Shown here: one piece after another, positions 24,840 to 33,950 of the stretch
Numbering within the stretch: the stretch's first letter is position 1
Layout: each line of letters starts with the position of its first letter
From: Faecalicatena_A orotica
Lineage (GTDB): Bacteria; Bacillota; Clostridia; Lachnospirales; Lachnospiraceae
Strand: one strand, 5' to 3'
DNA: 64,000 nucleotides
Assembly: GCF_040545875.1 (NCBI RefSeq)
Contig: NZ_JBEPMR010000001.1
Translations under genes and position numbers: made by a program
Notes under the pieces: model-generated
The model's database searches: none
What the model was told of the DNA's origin: nothing
What the model saw: only the letters and a program-made list of their open reading frames with translations

Positions 24840-26198
24840 TTATTCCTGCAAATCATTTTTTTGATCGATATCTTTTAATTCCTCTGGCTGCGCCTCCACA
24901 TATCTGACTTTTTCCTGTAGTCCTGACATGATCTGTCTTCCTCCGTTATCGCCTGTCAGGTTACGCAGGTCGTCAAAAAATGCACGGTCCCACAGTACCG
25001 GGTTTCCCGGCCTGCCCGGATTTCCCGCGCAGATGATCCGACCTTTATGCACGCCTGCCATATTCAAAATTTTCTGTATTGTGGCCGTCTTTAAATTTGG
25101 CTGGTCACAGACCGAGAACAGAACTCCCTCGATATCCGGATTCTGCCTCAGGCATTCTTCAAGGCCAAGCAGGATAGAACGGGAGATGCCGAGCTCCGGC
25201 TCTTTGTTGATTACAGTCCTGATCCCCTGTCTTTCTGCCTCCTCTGCTATTGCCTCATACCCCGTCACCAGATACTGCGGATAATCCTGGAATGCACACA
25301 TCCGTTCCAGCGTATGCCGGTACAGCGGCTTTCCAGAAACGACCGCCAGCAGTTTGTTTTCTCCGAACCGTACACTTCTTCCCGCGGCAAGTATGATGAC
25401 CGCGTATTTCCTGCGCATATGGTCAAACCTTGTCACGGCTTCCAGCACGCCTCCGCCGACAGACCTTGCCTTGTCGGAAATGGTGAAGCAGTGGAATGTT
25501 TCGCACCGCGCATCGATATCTCCGATCTTCAGATTTTCCCATACCCGGACCCCGGGCTGGAGCATGCCCCTGACAATACCATCCATCTTCGCACAAACTT
25601 CTTTTCCGCCAGTCAGTGCCACGGCCTGCCCTTTTTTCACGACATCGCCGATTGACACAAGAGGTTCGATTACGCCCTCGGCACTTGCACGGATCAGGCG
25701 TTCTGTCGTGTATCCCCCGACATTTCCCGGTACACCTGTATTGGGAATGGCACTGCCTTCGTAAATCGTATCGCCCAGCGTATGCCCCCGCTTTGTCTCA
25801 ACGACACAGTGGCAGTCTTCCCCCGCCGTAAAGCCGGGGCCGACACCGATAACTAACGGTGCGTCTGTAATTTTTGTCCCTAAATTTTTCTTTGCAAGAA
25901 TCGCGTCTATGATTACATCGGGCTGATATCCATCCGCTATCCGGGCACACGGGTCTACAATGACCGGGATATCCCCCGCCTCCATGATGGTGAGTGCCTC
26001 TTTCATTGAGGATACAAGAACACCTCTCATATCTTCAACGACTGCCTCCCCTTCATAAACGGCTCTGGACAGTGAAACCATCCTGCGTACAGTCAGAGGG
26101 ACCTCTATCTCCGTCATAATGATCTGATGCCCGCTGCGGTACAGGCGGGAGGCTATCCCTGTTGCCAGATCACCTGCCCCCTTGATTAGTATTTTCAT
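24840..26198 (-). CDS. yqeB: YqeB-MocA fusion: selenium-dependent molybdenum hydroxylase maturation protein
   Basis: A 452-residue protein made of two families that are usually separate. Residues 1-262 are YqeB-like, beginning with ILIKGAGDLATGIASRLYRSGH (Rossmann type) and containing VIGVGPGFTAGEDCHCVVETKRGH. Residues 265-452 are a MocA/YgfJ-like nucleotidyltransferase with AVIILAAGRSVRFGENKLL, FSVCDQPNLK and AGNPGRPGNPVLW; in MocA this domain makes molybdopterin cytosine dinucleotide. Together with YqeC upstream it should mature the XdhD-type enzyme by cofactor cytidylylation and selenium or sulfur insertion. The joint at about residue 263 is in frame with no sign of a sequencing artefact. 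Confidence 0.9.
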   Translation of the reverse strand: MKILIKGAGDLATGIASRLYRSGHQIIMTEIEVPLTVRRMVSLSRAVYEGEAVVEDMRGVLVSSMKEALTIMEAGDIPVIVDPCARIADGYQPDVIIDAILAKKNLGTKITDAPLVIGVGPGFTAGEDCHCVVETKRGHTLGDTIYEGSAIPNTGVPGNVGGYTTERLIRASAEGVIEPLVSIGDVVKKGQAVALTGGKEVCAKMDGIVRGMLQPGVRVWENLKIGDIDARCETFHCFTISDKARSVGGGVLEAVTRFDHMRRKYAVIILAAGRSVRFGENKLLAVVSGKPLYRHTLERMCAFQDYPQYLVTGYEAIAEEAERQGIRTVINKEPELGISRSILLGLEECLRQNPDIEGVLFSVCDQPNLKTATIQKILNMAGVHKGRIICAGNPGRPGNPVLWDRAFFDDLRNLTGDNGGRQIMSGLQEKVRYVEAQPEELKDIDQKNDLQE

Positions 26199-26229
26199 TT
26201 CCTGCTGCCTTCCTCTTGTTTTAATGACT

Positions 26230-26979
26230 TTATTGGTTACTGTTCCCCCGGGCCAGTACCGTGATTCCTGTATGCCCCTGTGCTTCTGCCAGACGGCAGA
26301 TCCGGTATGCTGTCTGTTCCCTTTTCGTGTTGTCTGCTTTATTCAGAATAACCCGGTATTCCATATATGGCAGAACGCCTTTCCTGCCGCCTCTGCAATC
26401 AAAAGCCAGTTTTGCAAGATCACGTTCTTTAACCGGGTCAGTTGTCTTCATATCCAAGATTTCCGCCGCGGTACCTGTCCTGAAACAAACCTCCGAAAGA
26501 GGCCTTCCGACCGCGTCCAGACCATATACACAGAGTACATGGGTTGTTTCTGGCAGGATCACCGGTTCATGGTCAGCCGGCACCTTCATCGGAAGTTTTT
26601 TCGCACCGTCTGCTTCGATCAATACCGGATACCCAAGTGTCAGCAAACGGTCTAAAAACTTTTGAGGCAGTGCCTTTATTTTCCCATGTTCTGCCGGCAG
26701 GCCGGCCCACACCATTCCTTCTGCTTTCAGTATCTGTACCGCCTTCTCTTCGGACGGCTCCGTAAGAAACCACGGCCTGTCTTCTGCCAGCATATGGGTC
26801 GAAGTCGTTACTATGACAGGAATCTTCCTTTTCCGGTATTCCTCCGCCATTGTTCTGATTAGCGTCGTTTTACCGCCGGCCCCCGTGACGGAAATAACCG
26901 GGTTTTTACTGTTTATATGCAGGGCTTCTGACAGAGAGTTCTGTTCTGTCAGAAGCCCTTCCTCATAATTCTTTACCAT
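26230..26979 (-). CDS. yqeC: YqeC, selenium-dependent hydroxylase accessory protein
   Basis: About 249 residues. A P-loop, ISVTGAGGKTTLIRTMAEEY, near the N-terminus and VIVTTSTHM, LIEADGAKKLPMKVP, and a GLDAVGRPL segment match the putative NTPase family TIGR03172 found next to YqeB and selenium-linked molybdenum hydroxylases. The frame opens at 27021 without a ribosome site. AAGGA 8 bases before ATG 26979 suggests the shorter start used here. It lies in the leftward purine unit between hyuA and the yqeB-mocA fusion. Its molecular role in selenium insertion is inferred from genome context in the family. Confidence 0.88.
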   Translation of the reverse strand: MVKNYEEGLLTEQNSLSEALHINSKNPVISVTGAGGKTTLIRTMAEEYRKRKIPVIVTTSTHMLAEDRPWFLTEPSEEKAVQILKAEGMVWAGLPAEHGKIKALPQKFLDRLLTLGYPVLIEADGAKKLPMKVPADHEPVILPETTHVLCVYGLDAVGRPLSEVCFRTGTAAEILDMKTTDPVKERDLAKLAFDCRGGRKGVLPYMEYRVILNKADNTKREQTAYRICRLAEAQGHTGITVLARGNSNQ

Positions 26980-27052
26980 AAACGATATCCTTAATCTGCT
27001 TTTAACGATCTGAACAGTCATCAGGAGTCCCCTGGTGAGTCACATCTGCGGC

Positions 27053-28423
27053 CTATGAAATACCGCGCGGCACGTACTGGCCGGTTTTCTCTGCTATGAT
27101 TTCTCCATTCTCTGCGGCCAGCTGCCCCCTCAGGAAAACCTTTTCGGCACGTCCTTTGATTGTCGTGCCCTCCATCGGGCAGTAGTCGATATTCGTCTGT
27201 TGGTGTTCTTTCGAAATCGTCCACTCCGTTTCTGGATTCCACACCACAATGTCTGCATCGCTTCCCGGTGAAAGTGTGCCCTTCTGCGGGTACATACGAT
27301 ACAGTTTTGCCGGATTCTCCGAAAGATATTTACACATCTGTTCCAACGTAATCCGCCCTTCATTTACCCCGAACTGGTAGATCAGTGCAGGACGTTCTTC
27401 CCCGCCCGGCATTCCGCACGGTGTTTTGGAAAAGTCCTCAGCTCCCATGTTCTTCTGTGCGGTATCGAAGCTACAGTGGTCGGTACAGATCGTCTGTATC
27501 CGCCCTTCCGAGAGTGCCTCCCATAGAACCTGCTGGTTCTTCTTTTTACGAAGCGGCGGGGCAATCATGTATTTACGCCCCTCCCCGTCGGGAAGGAAAT
27601 ACTTACTTTCATCCATCAGCAGGTACTGCGGACATGTTTCTACATATACCGTCTGCCCGTCTTCCCTTGCATGCTGGATCTCACGGTAGCCCTCCGCAGA
27701 GCTTAAATGTACGACTATGACCGGTGTATCTACGCATTTTGCAATTTTCAGCAGACGGTTGATTGCTTCTGCTTCTGCTGCAGGCGGCCTTGTGCCCGGA
27801 TAGTCCGCCGTGTCGAGACGGTTCCCTTTTTCCTGAAGGACCTCATTGAGTCTCGCGGCTATGATACCATTGTTTTCACAGTGTACGCCTGCGATTCCCC
27901 CCAGTTCTTTCAGACGGGTCAGAATCTCATACATCGTCTTATCATCTACAATCATGTTGTCGTATGTCATATATAATTTGAAAGAAGGAATGCCGTCAGC
28001 CACAACCTGGGCGAGCTCCTCGCTCACCTTTTCATTCCAGTCGGAAATTGCCAGATGAAATGCATAGTCACAGGAGGACTCACCGTCCGCCTTTTTATGC
28101 CAGTTATCGAGAGCCTCTTTCAGAGACTCTCCTTTATTCTGGGTTGCAAAATCTACGATGCATGTCGTACCGCCTGCGATCTCGGCCTTTGTTCCCGTGT
28201 CAAATTTGTCCGCGGTTATGGTGCCGCTGACTTCCAGCGCCATATGGGTATGTGCGTCGATAAAGCCGGGGAACAGATACTTTCCTCTGACGTCCTCTAT
28301 CTCGGCATCCCGAAATTCCAGATCTTCTCCTACTGCCAGAATTTTTTCCCCTTTTACGAGGATATCCAGCTGTTTCATTCCTTCTCCGCTTACAATTGTG
28401 CCGCCTTTAAACAAACGTTTCAT
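27053..28423 (-). CDS. hyuA: Dihydropyrimidinase/hydantoinase family amidohydrolase
   Basis: About 456 residues, a cyclic amidohydrolase with FPGFIDAHTHMAL (zinc ligands), the carboxylated-Lys region SFKLYMTYDN, and metal ligands in GVHCENNG, VVHLSSAEG and CTDHCSF. These give a complete binuclear zinc site. It belongs to the dihydropyrimidinase/D-phenylhydantoinase group (E. coli HyuA/YgeZ in the equivalent cluster). In anaerobic purine breakdown it should open a cyclic ureide ring derived from the purine. The ATG at 28423 is 6 bases from AAGGA; the ATG two codons earlier abuts the ribosome site. It is followed by yqeC and preceded by ygfK. Confidence 0.9.
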   Translation of the reverse strand: MKRLFKGGTIVSGEGMKQLDILVKGEKILAVGEDLEFRDAEIEDVRGKYLFPGFIDAHTHMALEVSGTITADKFDTGTKAEIAGGTTCIVDFATQNKGESLKEALDNWHKKADGESSCDYAFHLAISDWNEKVSEELAQVVADGIPSFKLYMTYDNMIVDDKTMYEILTRLKELGGIAGVHCENNGIIAARLNEVLQEKGNRLDTADYPGTRPPAAEAEAINRLLKIAKCVDTPVIVVHLSSAEGYREIQHAREDGQTVYVETCPQYLLMDESKYFLPDGEGRKYMIAPPLRKKKNQQVLWEALSEGRIQTICTDHCSFDTAQKNMGAEDFSKTPCGMPGGEERPALIYQFGVNEGRITLEQMCKYLSENPAKLYRMYPQKGTLSPGSDADIVVWNPETEWTISKEHQQTNIDYCPMEGTTIKGRAEKVFLRGQLAAENGEIIAEKTGQYVPRGIS

Positions 28424-28494
28424 AACCATTCCTTCTTTCTGTCATTGCACTTTTGTTTCCTGTTGATTATGCCGTATACCGTCCCTGCTTATTT

Positions 28495-31488
28495 TTATAC
28501 AAGCAGGTAGGGGTATTCACGAATGACTGTTTCGATCAGATTCTGAAGTCCTTCCGGAAGCTTTGTCTCTTCTCCCTTAGTCCATGTGAAGGTCTCTCCA
28601 AGATATCTGACTTTGCAGCTTACCTTTTCTTCATCTAATACAGTGAAGCCCTGATTTTTGCTGTCTTCCATGTCTTTTTCTGATGCAAATAATGTAAATT
28701 TATCCAGATATGGTGCGCTGTCATATGGGCAGAAGCTTCTGCAGTTGCCGCATTCGTTGCACATGTAATCTACGTGGATAATCTGGTGTTTTTCCATTCC
28801 CGGAACCCGTATGGAGAGGTTCGCACGGTTTGGACAGACTTCTGCACAATTCTCACAGATGCTGGAGCATCCAAGGCAGCGCCCGGTCTCTTTTGTGCCT
28901 TCCTCTGTTTCCTTGAGGACACCTCTTCTTGCATAAACCTTTGCCTCATCTGCCTGTTTATCAAAGTCTCTTGTAAGTGTCTTTCCGATGATGGCTTCGG
29001 CTGCTTTCTTTCCGTCCCGGATTCCTTCCACAACTGTAGCCGGCCCGCCTAACGCGTCTCCCGCAATATAGACATCTGCCTGGTTCGTCTCACATGTTTC
29101 TTCATTTACAAGGGCTTTCCCGCGCTCATTTACATGGATTCCATTTGCCTGATAGAAGTCTGAAGGTACTTTTTCACCGACTGCAACGATCACTGTGTCC
29201 GCCGGTACCTCGCGGATTTCTTCGGTCTCCACGACACCACGTCTTCCCGATGCATCGAAATCACCGAGTTTCATCACTTTGCATGTCAGCATTCCGTCTG
29301 ATAGTTTCACCGGTGCAAGCAGTTCCTTGAAATCCACACCGTCTTCCACTGCCATCAGTAATTCTTCCTCATCGGCCGGCATGTAGCGTTTTGTCCTTCT
29401 GTATACAAGGGAAACATTTTCTACGCCCTTCGTGCGTTTCGCCGCCCTTGCAGTATCCATTGCCGTATTTCCGCCGCCGATAACAACTACATTTTTCCCG
29501 ATATCGAGGCGTCCGTTTGTGTCTTTAAATTGTGCAAGGAATTCGAGCGCATTAACGGTCTCTCCCTCTTCCAGCTTCAGGGTTCCCGGTACAGACGCGC
29601 CGACTGCCAGCACTACGGCTGTATAGCCCTTTTCCTTTAATTCCTGTACACTTTCGATTCTGACATTATAGCGGATTTCCACACCTGCTGCTTCCAGAAT
29701 CGCAGCATCTTTATCGATTGCCACGCCGGCAATCCTGAACTCGGGTATTACATGGCGTACGACTCCGCCCAGGGAATCGGTCTGTTCAAATAAGGTCACT
29801 TCCATGCCGCCGCGTCTTAAGAAATAAGCTGCTGCCATTCCTGCCGGACCGCCGCCGACGACTGCTGCTTTCCCTTTTTCCGTCACGTTCACAGGAGTCA
29901 CTGTTCTCAGCCAGTCTGCATAGCCGTTTTCAGCAGCCTCCAGTTTCATTGCGCGGATATGTACGGGTTCCTCATAGAAATTACGGGTACATTTGCTCAT
30001 ACAATTGTGTGCACAGATTGTTCCTGTAATAAACGGGAGCGGGTTTTTCTCTGTGATGACACGCATTGCTTCTTCATATTCACCTGCACTGACTAACTGC
30101 AGATATGTTGTGATATCCTGGTGGATCGGGCATCCTTCCTTGCAAGGTGCTACAAAACAGTCCAGAAGAGGTACCTGCTGTTTCATTTTGCGGGACGGCA
30201 GCGGTTTTACGGCTTTCAGGTGGTGGGAGCTTACTTTTGCCTCCTCTGCGAGGATTTTTGCCGCTTTAGCGCTGACGCCTGTAAATACGTCGTTTTCTTT
30301 CTCCAGTATCTGTGCGATCTGGGACATTCTCTGGTATCCGCCCGGTTTCAGCAGCGTTGTTGCCACGGTTACCGGCCAGATTCCCGCATCTACGATTCCC
30401 CTGATATTATAGAAGTCCGCACCGCCGGAATAGGAAATTCTCAGTTTTCCGTCAAATTCCTCTGCCAGCCTGGCCGCCAGTGAGATGGACAGTGGGTACA
30501 AGGATTTACCGGACATATACATCTCTTCACTTGGAAGTTCGTTCTGCTTTACATCAACCGGGAACGTATTCGTGATCTTCACTCCAAATTCCAGACCGCA
30601 CTCTGCACAGACATCCATCAGGCGGGTGAGCATCGGCACTGCATCTTCGTACTGAAGGTCATCTTTGAAATGGAAGTCGCCGAACGCGATGTAATCGTAT
30701 CCCATCTCATCCATCGTCTTTCTTGCGAATTCGTATCCTAATAATGTAGGGTTACATTTGATAAAGGTGTGGAACCCTTTTTCCGTAATCAGGTACATGG
30801 CGATCTTCTCGATCTCCTGCGGCGGGCAGCCGTGGAGCGTGGAGATGGTCACGGAATTACAGATTTCTGACTGGATTGACTCAATGTCTTCCTTCGTCAC
30901 TTTTTTAAACCGGTCTGCATGGTCCAGCAGATACTGCCTGCATGACTGGAATACTTCGGAATCCTTCGCATCCTTCATCGTATTCAGGAACTGGTCGATC
31001 TTCGGAGACTGAATCCCCTGCAGGTCGTAACCCACACTGATATTAAACTGGAATCCGTCCATACTTCCCAGATCATATTCCTTTGCCATAACTTTCAGAA
31101 GGAACCATGCCTTGATATACTCTTCCATTGCCTGCGGGACATACAGCTCTGTTGACCACTCGCAGTTATAGCACTCATCATCCGCTTTGATACATGGTTT
31201 GCTTACACATGCAGAAAGCTCCGCGCCGTCCATAATCTGCACGGTCTTCAGTTCAAAGAAACGGCTGCCCGTATAATAAGCGGCCACAATATTCTGAGTC
31301 AGCTGGGTATGCGGTCCCGCCGCCGGTCCCACCGGTGTCTCCAGCGGACGTCCAAAAATGGTCCTGTTAAACTTCGCATCCGCCTTATACGCATCATGCT
31401 CTCCGAATACAGTACCGTATTTCTCATGCTCTGTCATAATCCAATCCAATAACTGCCCGAAAGACATCGGGGTCATAATATCACTCAT
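28495..31488 (-). CDS. ygfK: YgfK, multidomain Fe-S flavoprotein oxidoreductase
   Basis: A 997-residue protein. Residues 1-430 form a dihydroorotate-dehydrogenase-like barrel (FGRPLETPVGPAAGPHTQ, ISYSGGADFYNIRG). Cys clusters CFVAPCKEGC (about 446) and CAHNCMSKC (about 494) bind Fe-S. AAVVGGGPAGMAAAYFLRRG (about 543) binds FAD and VVVIGGGNTAMDTARAAKR (about 666) NAD(P). A C-terminal ferredoxin-like part has CLGCSSICENCAEVCP (about 876) and CNECGNCRSFCP (about 913). It has been annotated as a selenate reductase subunit, but in gut bacteria it is one of the genes required for anaerobic urate/purine use. It is expected to move electrons between NAD(P)H, ferredoxin and a purine-derived substrate. 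Confidence 0.93.
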   Translation of the reverse strand: MSDIMTPMSFGQLLDWIMTEHEKYGTVFGEHDAYKADAKFNRTIFGRPLETPVGPAAGPHTQLTQNIVAAYYTGSRFFELKTVQIMDGAELSACVSKPCIKADDECYNCEWSTELYVPQAMEEYIKAWFLLKVMAKEYDLGSMDGFQFNISVGYDLQGIQSPKIDQFLNTMKDAKDSEVFQSCRQYLLDHADRFKKVTKEDIESIQSEICNSVTISTLHGCPPQEIEKIAMYLITEKGFHTFIKCNPTLLGYEFARKTMDEMGYDYIAFGDFHFKDDLQYEDAVPMLTRLMDVCAECGLEFGVKITNTFPVDVKQNELPSEEMYMSGKSLYPLSISLAARLAEEFDGKLRISYSGGADFYNIRGIVDAGIWPVTVATTLLKPGGYQRMSQIAQILEKENDVFTGVSAKAAKILAEEAKVSSHHLKAVKPLPSRKMKQQVPLLDCFVAPCKEGCPIHQDITTYLQLVSAGEYEEAMRVITEKNPLPFITGTICAHNCMSKCTRNFYEEPVHIRAMKLEAAENGYADWLRTVTPVNVTEKGKAAVVGGGPAGMAAAYFLRRGGMEVTLFEQTDSLGGVVRHVIPEFRIAGVAIDKDAAILEAAGVEIRYNVRIESVQELKEKGYTAVVLAVGASVPGTLKLEEGETVNALEFLAQFKDTNGRLDIGKNVVVIGGGNTAMDTARAAKRTKGVENVSLVYRRTKRYMPADEEELLMAVEDGVDFKELLAPVKLSDGMLTCKVMKLGDFDASGRRGVVETEEIREVPADTVIVAVGEKVPSDFYQANGIHVNERGKALVNEETCETNQADVYIAGDALGGPATVVEGIRDGKKAAEAIIGKTLTRDFDKQADEAKVYARRGVLKETEEGTKETGRCLGCSSICENCAEVCPNRANLSIRVPGMEKHQIIHVDYMCNECGNCRSFCPYDSAPYLDKFTLFASEKDMEDSKNQGFTVLDEEKVSCKVRYLGETFTWTKGEETKLPEGLQNLIETVIREYPYLLV

Positions 31489-31535
31489 CTGTAAAAACCT
31501 CCTATATAATCTGAATATTCTGAAAATGGGGGTGC

Positions 31536-31554
31536 AAAGGGGTCAGACCCCTTT
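31536..31554 (-). promoter_or_regulatory. Leader hairpin between ssnA and ygfK
   Basis: AAAGGGGTC-A-GACCCCTTT is a perfect inverted repeat, followed on the minus strand by TTCAGAATATTC and the ygfK ribosome site. A near-identical arrangement precedes ygeW at 36530. There is no T tract, so it is more likely an RNA-processing or stability hairpin than a terminator. Confidence 0.55.
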
Positions 31555-31560
31555 GAAAAA

Positions 31561-32892
31561 CTACCCATTAATTCGCTTCCAAAGGGCTCCTGACGCTTCC
31601 TGGCAGTCAGCCATTACTTTTTCTTCATCGATCCCCTGCAGTTCACGGTCCTTCATCAGGACTTTTCCGTTTGCAACTGTTGTAACAACTTTGCTTCCGT
31701 TCATCCCGAACAGGATGTGTCCGTTTGCGTTATCTGCCCCGAGTGGTGTCAGCGGATTGTAATCTACAATGATGACATCCCCGGCTGCGCCTTCTTTCAG
31801 GACGCCGAGCTCCTGTTTGAAGTAGCGGTTTGCGATCTTCGCATTATTGTAAAAAAGCATCTGCGGTACTTCTCCCCATGCTGCATTCGCGTCACAGAGG
31901 TGGTGCTTGTGCAGGACATTGGCAACTTTGAAGGATTCTGTCATATCGTGGGTGTATCCGTCGGTTCCGAGTCCTGTCAGTATCCCGCGGTGCACCAGTT
32001 CCATTGTCGGAGGGCATCCGCAGGCGTTGCCCATATTGGATTCCGGATTATGTACCACCATTGTATTTGTGTCCCTGATCAGGTCCATCTCATGTCCGTT
32101 GATATAGATACAGTGGCCGAGCAGTGTCTTCTCCCCAAGAATATCCCAGTCCATCAGACGGTCTACGATTCTCTTTCCGTAATGTTTCAGGCAGTGGTGC
32201 AGGTCCTCGATTCCTTCCGCTACATGGATGTGATAGCCTGCCCCGTCCGGTTTGTTTGCCGCCGCCAGTTCCATCGTCTCGTCAGAGATGGTAAACTGTG
32301 CATGCATTCCCATCATACCGGCTATCATGCCGCTGTCATCCTTCTGTGCATATCTGATGAATTCTGCATTCTCCATGACGGAATCTCTTGCCTTATCCTT
32401 CCCGTCCCTGTCCGAAATCTCATAGCACAGGCAGGAGCGCACGCCCGTCTCCTTCGCCGCCTTTTCAATATGAAAGAGCGAATCCCTGATGGAACCGAAA
32501 CTCGCATGGTGGTCGAAGATCGTCGTGACACCATTCCTGATACAGTCAATATACGTTGCCATAGCACTTAAATATGTGTCCTGAAGTGTAAGGTTCCGGT
32601 CAATTGTCCACCACATGCCGTCCAGAATGTCAAGAAATCCTTTCGGATCATATCCCTTTACAGAAAGACCTCTCGCAAATGCGCTGTAGATATGTTCATG
32701 CGCATTGATAAATGCAGGCATGATCACCTTTCCCCCTGCATCAATAAAGTCCGCATCCGGATACGCTGCCCTGACTTCTTCAAGGCCCCCCACTTTCTGA
32801 ATTGTGGTTCCCTCGATCGCCACGGCACCTTTCTCCAGAAACGGATTCTCCCCGTCTCGTGTGATTACCCTTCCATTTCCTAAAATCAGCAT
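31561..32892 (-). CDS. ssnA: SsnA, putative aminohydrolase of the purine cluster
   Basis: About 442 residues, a metal-dependent amidohydrolase of the chlorohydrolase/guanine-deaminase type: MPAFINAHEHIYSAFARG (HxH), GYHIHVAEG, LGHCIYING and LTGLGTDGYTHDM supply the metal and catalytic residues. It matches SsnA, one of the purine-cluster proteins of E. coli and gut anaerobes, with a deduced role in hydrolysing or deaminating a purine-derived intermediate. The open frame extends to 33090, but AAAAGGAG precedes ATG 32892 and the promoter lies inside the longer version. It is the first gene of leftward unit 1, divergent from the cluster regulator. Confidence 0.9.
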   Translation of the reverse strand: MLILGNGRVITRDGENPFLEKGAVAIEGTTIQKVGGLEEVRAAYPDADFIDAGGKVIMPAFINAHEHIYSAFARGLSVKGYDPKGFLDILDGMWWTIDRNLTLQDTYLSAMATYIDCIRNGVTTIFDHHASFGSIRDSLFHIEKAAKETGVRSCLCYEISDRDGKDKARDSVMENAEFIRYAQKDDSGMIAGMMGMHAQFTISDETMELAAANKPDGAGYHIHVAEGIEDLHHCLKHYGKRIVDRLMDWDILGEKTLLGHCIYINGHEMDLIRDTNTMVVHNPESNMGNACGCPPTMELVHRGILTGLGTDGYTHDMTESFKVANVLHKHHLCDANAAWGEVPQMLFYNNAKIANRYFKQELGVLKEGAAGDVIIVDYNPLTPLGADNANGHILFGMNGSKVVTTVANGKVLMKDRELQGIDEEKVMADCQEASGALWKRING

Positions 32893-33056
32893 ACTTTCTT
32901 CTCCTTTTCTTCTTTCATGAATTCTGTTGAAGCTGTCCAGGTATACAAATTCTACAAGGGTGTTACTTTCCTTGCACGTCGCACTATATTTTGTATATTT
33001 GTAAAAACAGCCCTTTCTTTTTCGAACAGATATTTTGGACTGCTTTTGTTGTCTAT

Positions 33057-33085
33057 AGAATACCATTAATATAAGATAATTGCAA
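33057..33085 (-). promoter_or_regulatory. Sigma-A promoter of the ssnA-ygfK-hyuA-yqeC-yqeB/mocA-xdhD unit
   Basis: On the minus strand, TTGCAA (33085-33080), 17 bases, TATTCT (33062-33057). The strong operator copy (33093-33109) lies just upstream of the -35, the usual position for an activator. Confidence 0.7.
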
Positions 33086-33092
33086 TACAAAT

Positions 33093-33129
33093 CCTAAATA
33101 ATTTTTAGGCAACCTAAAAAATTTTTAGA
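33093..33129. promoter_or_regulatory. Tandem palindromic operators between ssnA and the regulator gene
   Basis: Copy 1 is CCTAAATAATTTTTAGG (33093-33109) and copy 2 is CCTAAAAAATTTTTAGA (33113-33129), with centres 20 bp (two helical turns) apart. Each abuts the -35 of one divergent promoter. The same pair occurs at 8997-9033 before a purine permease. The likely binder is the YheO-type regulator encoded at 33220. Confidence 0.65.
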
Positions 33130-33136
33130 AAAAGTA

Positions 33137-33164
33137 TTGATTTATATTTTTTTTATGCTATGAT
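33137..33164 (+). promoter_or_regulatory. Promoter of the regulator-ygeX-ygeY-ygeW-ridA-arcC-permease unit
   Basis: TTGATT (33137-33142), 16 bases, TATGAT (33159-33164) preceded by TGC, an extended -10. The second operator copy ends 7 bases before the -35. Confidence 0.7.
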
Positions 33165-33219
33165 GGGTTTAAGGGCGAGGTAATTCCTCAACCAGGAAGC
33201 AGCAAAATACGCGAAAGGA

Positions 33220-33876
33220 ATGATGACTTTGAGCCAGAAATTAGAACTACTGAAACAGATCGCACACGGCCTGGCCGTACAGTTTGGCAGCTCCTGCGAG
33301 ATTGTCATACACGATCTGAGAAAGAAAGAACTGGAAAGTTCCATCGTCTACATTGAGAACGGACACATTTCCAACAGAAAGTTAGGTGACGGTCCTTCCA
33401 GCGTCGTTTTGGAGACTCTGAGCCGGGACCCCTCACAGATCCAGGACCGTCTCTCTTATCTTACGAAAACGGATGACGGGCGTATTCTTAAATCAAGCAC
33501 CATGTATATCAGGGACGAGGACAACACGATCGCATACATATTTTCCCTGAATTACGACATCACCGCACTGCTCACTATCGAAACTGCCATCCAGTCATTA
33601 ATCAGCACCGACACAGAAAAAGAACAGGAAAATGAAAATAACCAGCCGCAAAAAATCACCCATAACGTGAATGAACTGCTCGACACGCTGATCGAACAGG
33701 CACTTTCACTCGTCGGCAAACCTGTTGCTTTGATGAACAAGGATGACAAAGTCGCAGTGGTGCAGTACCTCAACAATGCAGGTGCTTTCCTGATCACCAA
33801 ATCCGGAGACAAGATTGCTTCTCTTTTAGGAATTTCAAAATTTACACTTTACAGCTATATGGATGCGGGCAAATAA
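33220..33876 (+). CDS. YheO/DauR-type transcriptional regulator (PAS-like sensor plus HTH)
   Basis: A 218-residue protein. The N-terminal 120 residues (LLKQIAHGLAVQFGSSCEIVIHDL, SSTMYIRDEDNTIAYIFSLNYD) form the YheO sensor domain, a PAS-like ligand-binding fold. The C-terminus, IASLLGISKFTLYSYMD, is the compact helix-turn-helix of the family. Length is typical. It is the only regulator in the purine cluster and is divergent from ssnA, with tandem operators between. It probably senses a purine or catabolic intermediate and activates both units. The AAAGGA site abuts ATG 33220, so ATG 33223 or TTG 33229 may be the true start. Confidence 0.88.
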   Translation: MMTLSQKLELLKQIAHGLAVQFGSSCEIVIHDLRKKELESSIVYIENGHISNRKLGDGPSSVVLETLSRDPSQIQDRLSYLTKTDDGRILKSSTMYIRDEDNTIAYIFSLNYDITALLTIETAIQSLISTDTEKEQENENNQPQKITHNVNELLDTLIEQALSLVGKPVALMNKDDKVAVVQYLNNAGAFLITKSGDKIASLLGISKFTLYSYMDAGK

Positions 33877-33950
33877 TCCTGCCACATCCCCGCACCAGAA
33901 GGCGGGAAACGGAACAGTCAACAGTTATTTATGAAGGAGGTTTTTCAAAC

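Noticed and set aside
28495..31488. Selenate reductase role for YgfK
   Set aside because: The name is historical; there is no molybdopterin domain in the protein and the neighbours are purine genes.
31717..32571. 284-residue rightward ORF
   Set aside because: Antisense to ssnA, which has a complete amidohydrolase active site. Long antisense frames are frequent opposite well-biased genes here.
32893..33090. 66-residue N-terminal extension of ssnA
   Set aside because: It would include the predicted promoter and has no homology to SsnA; AAAAGGAG marks ATG 32892.
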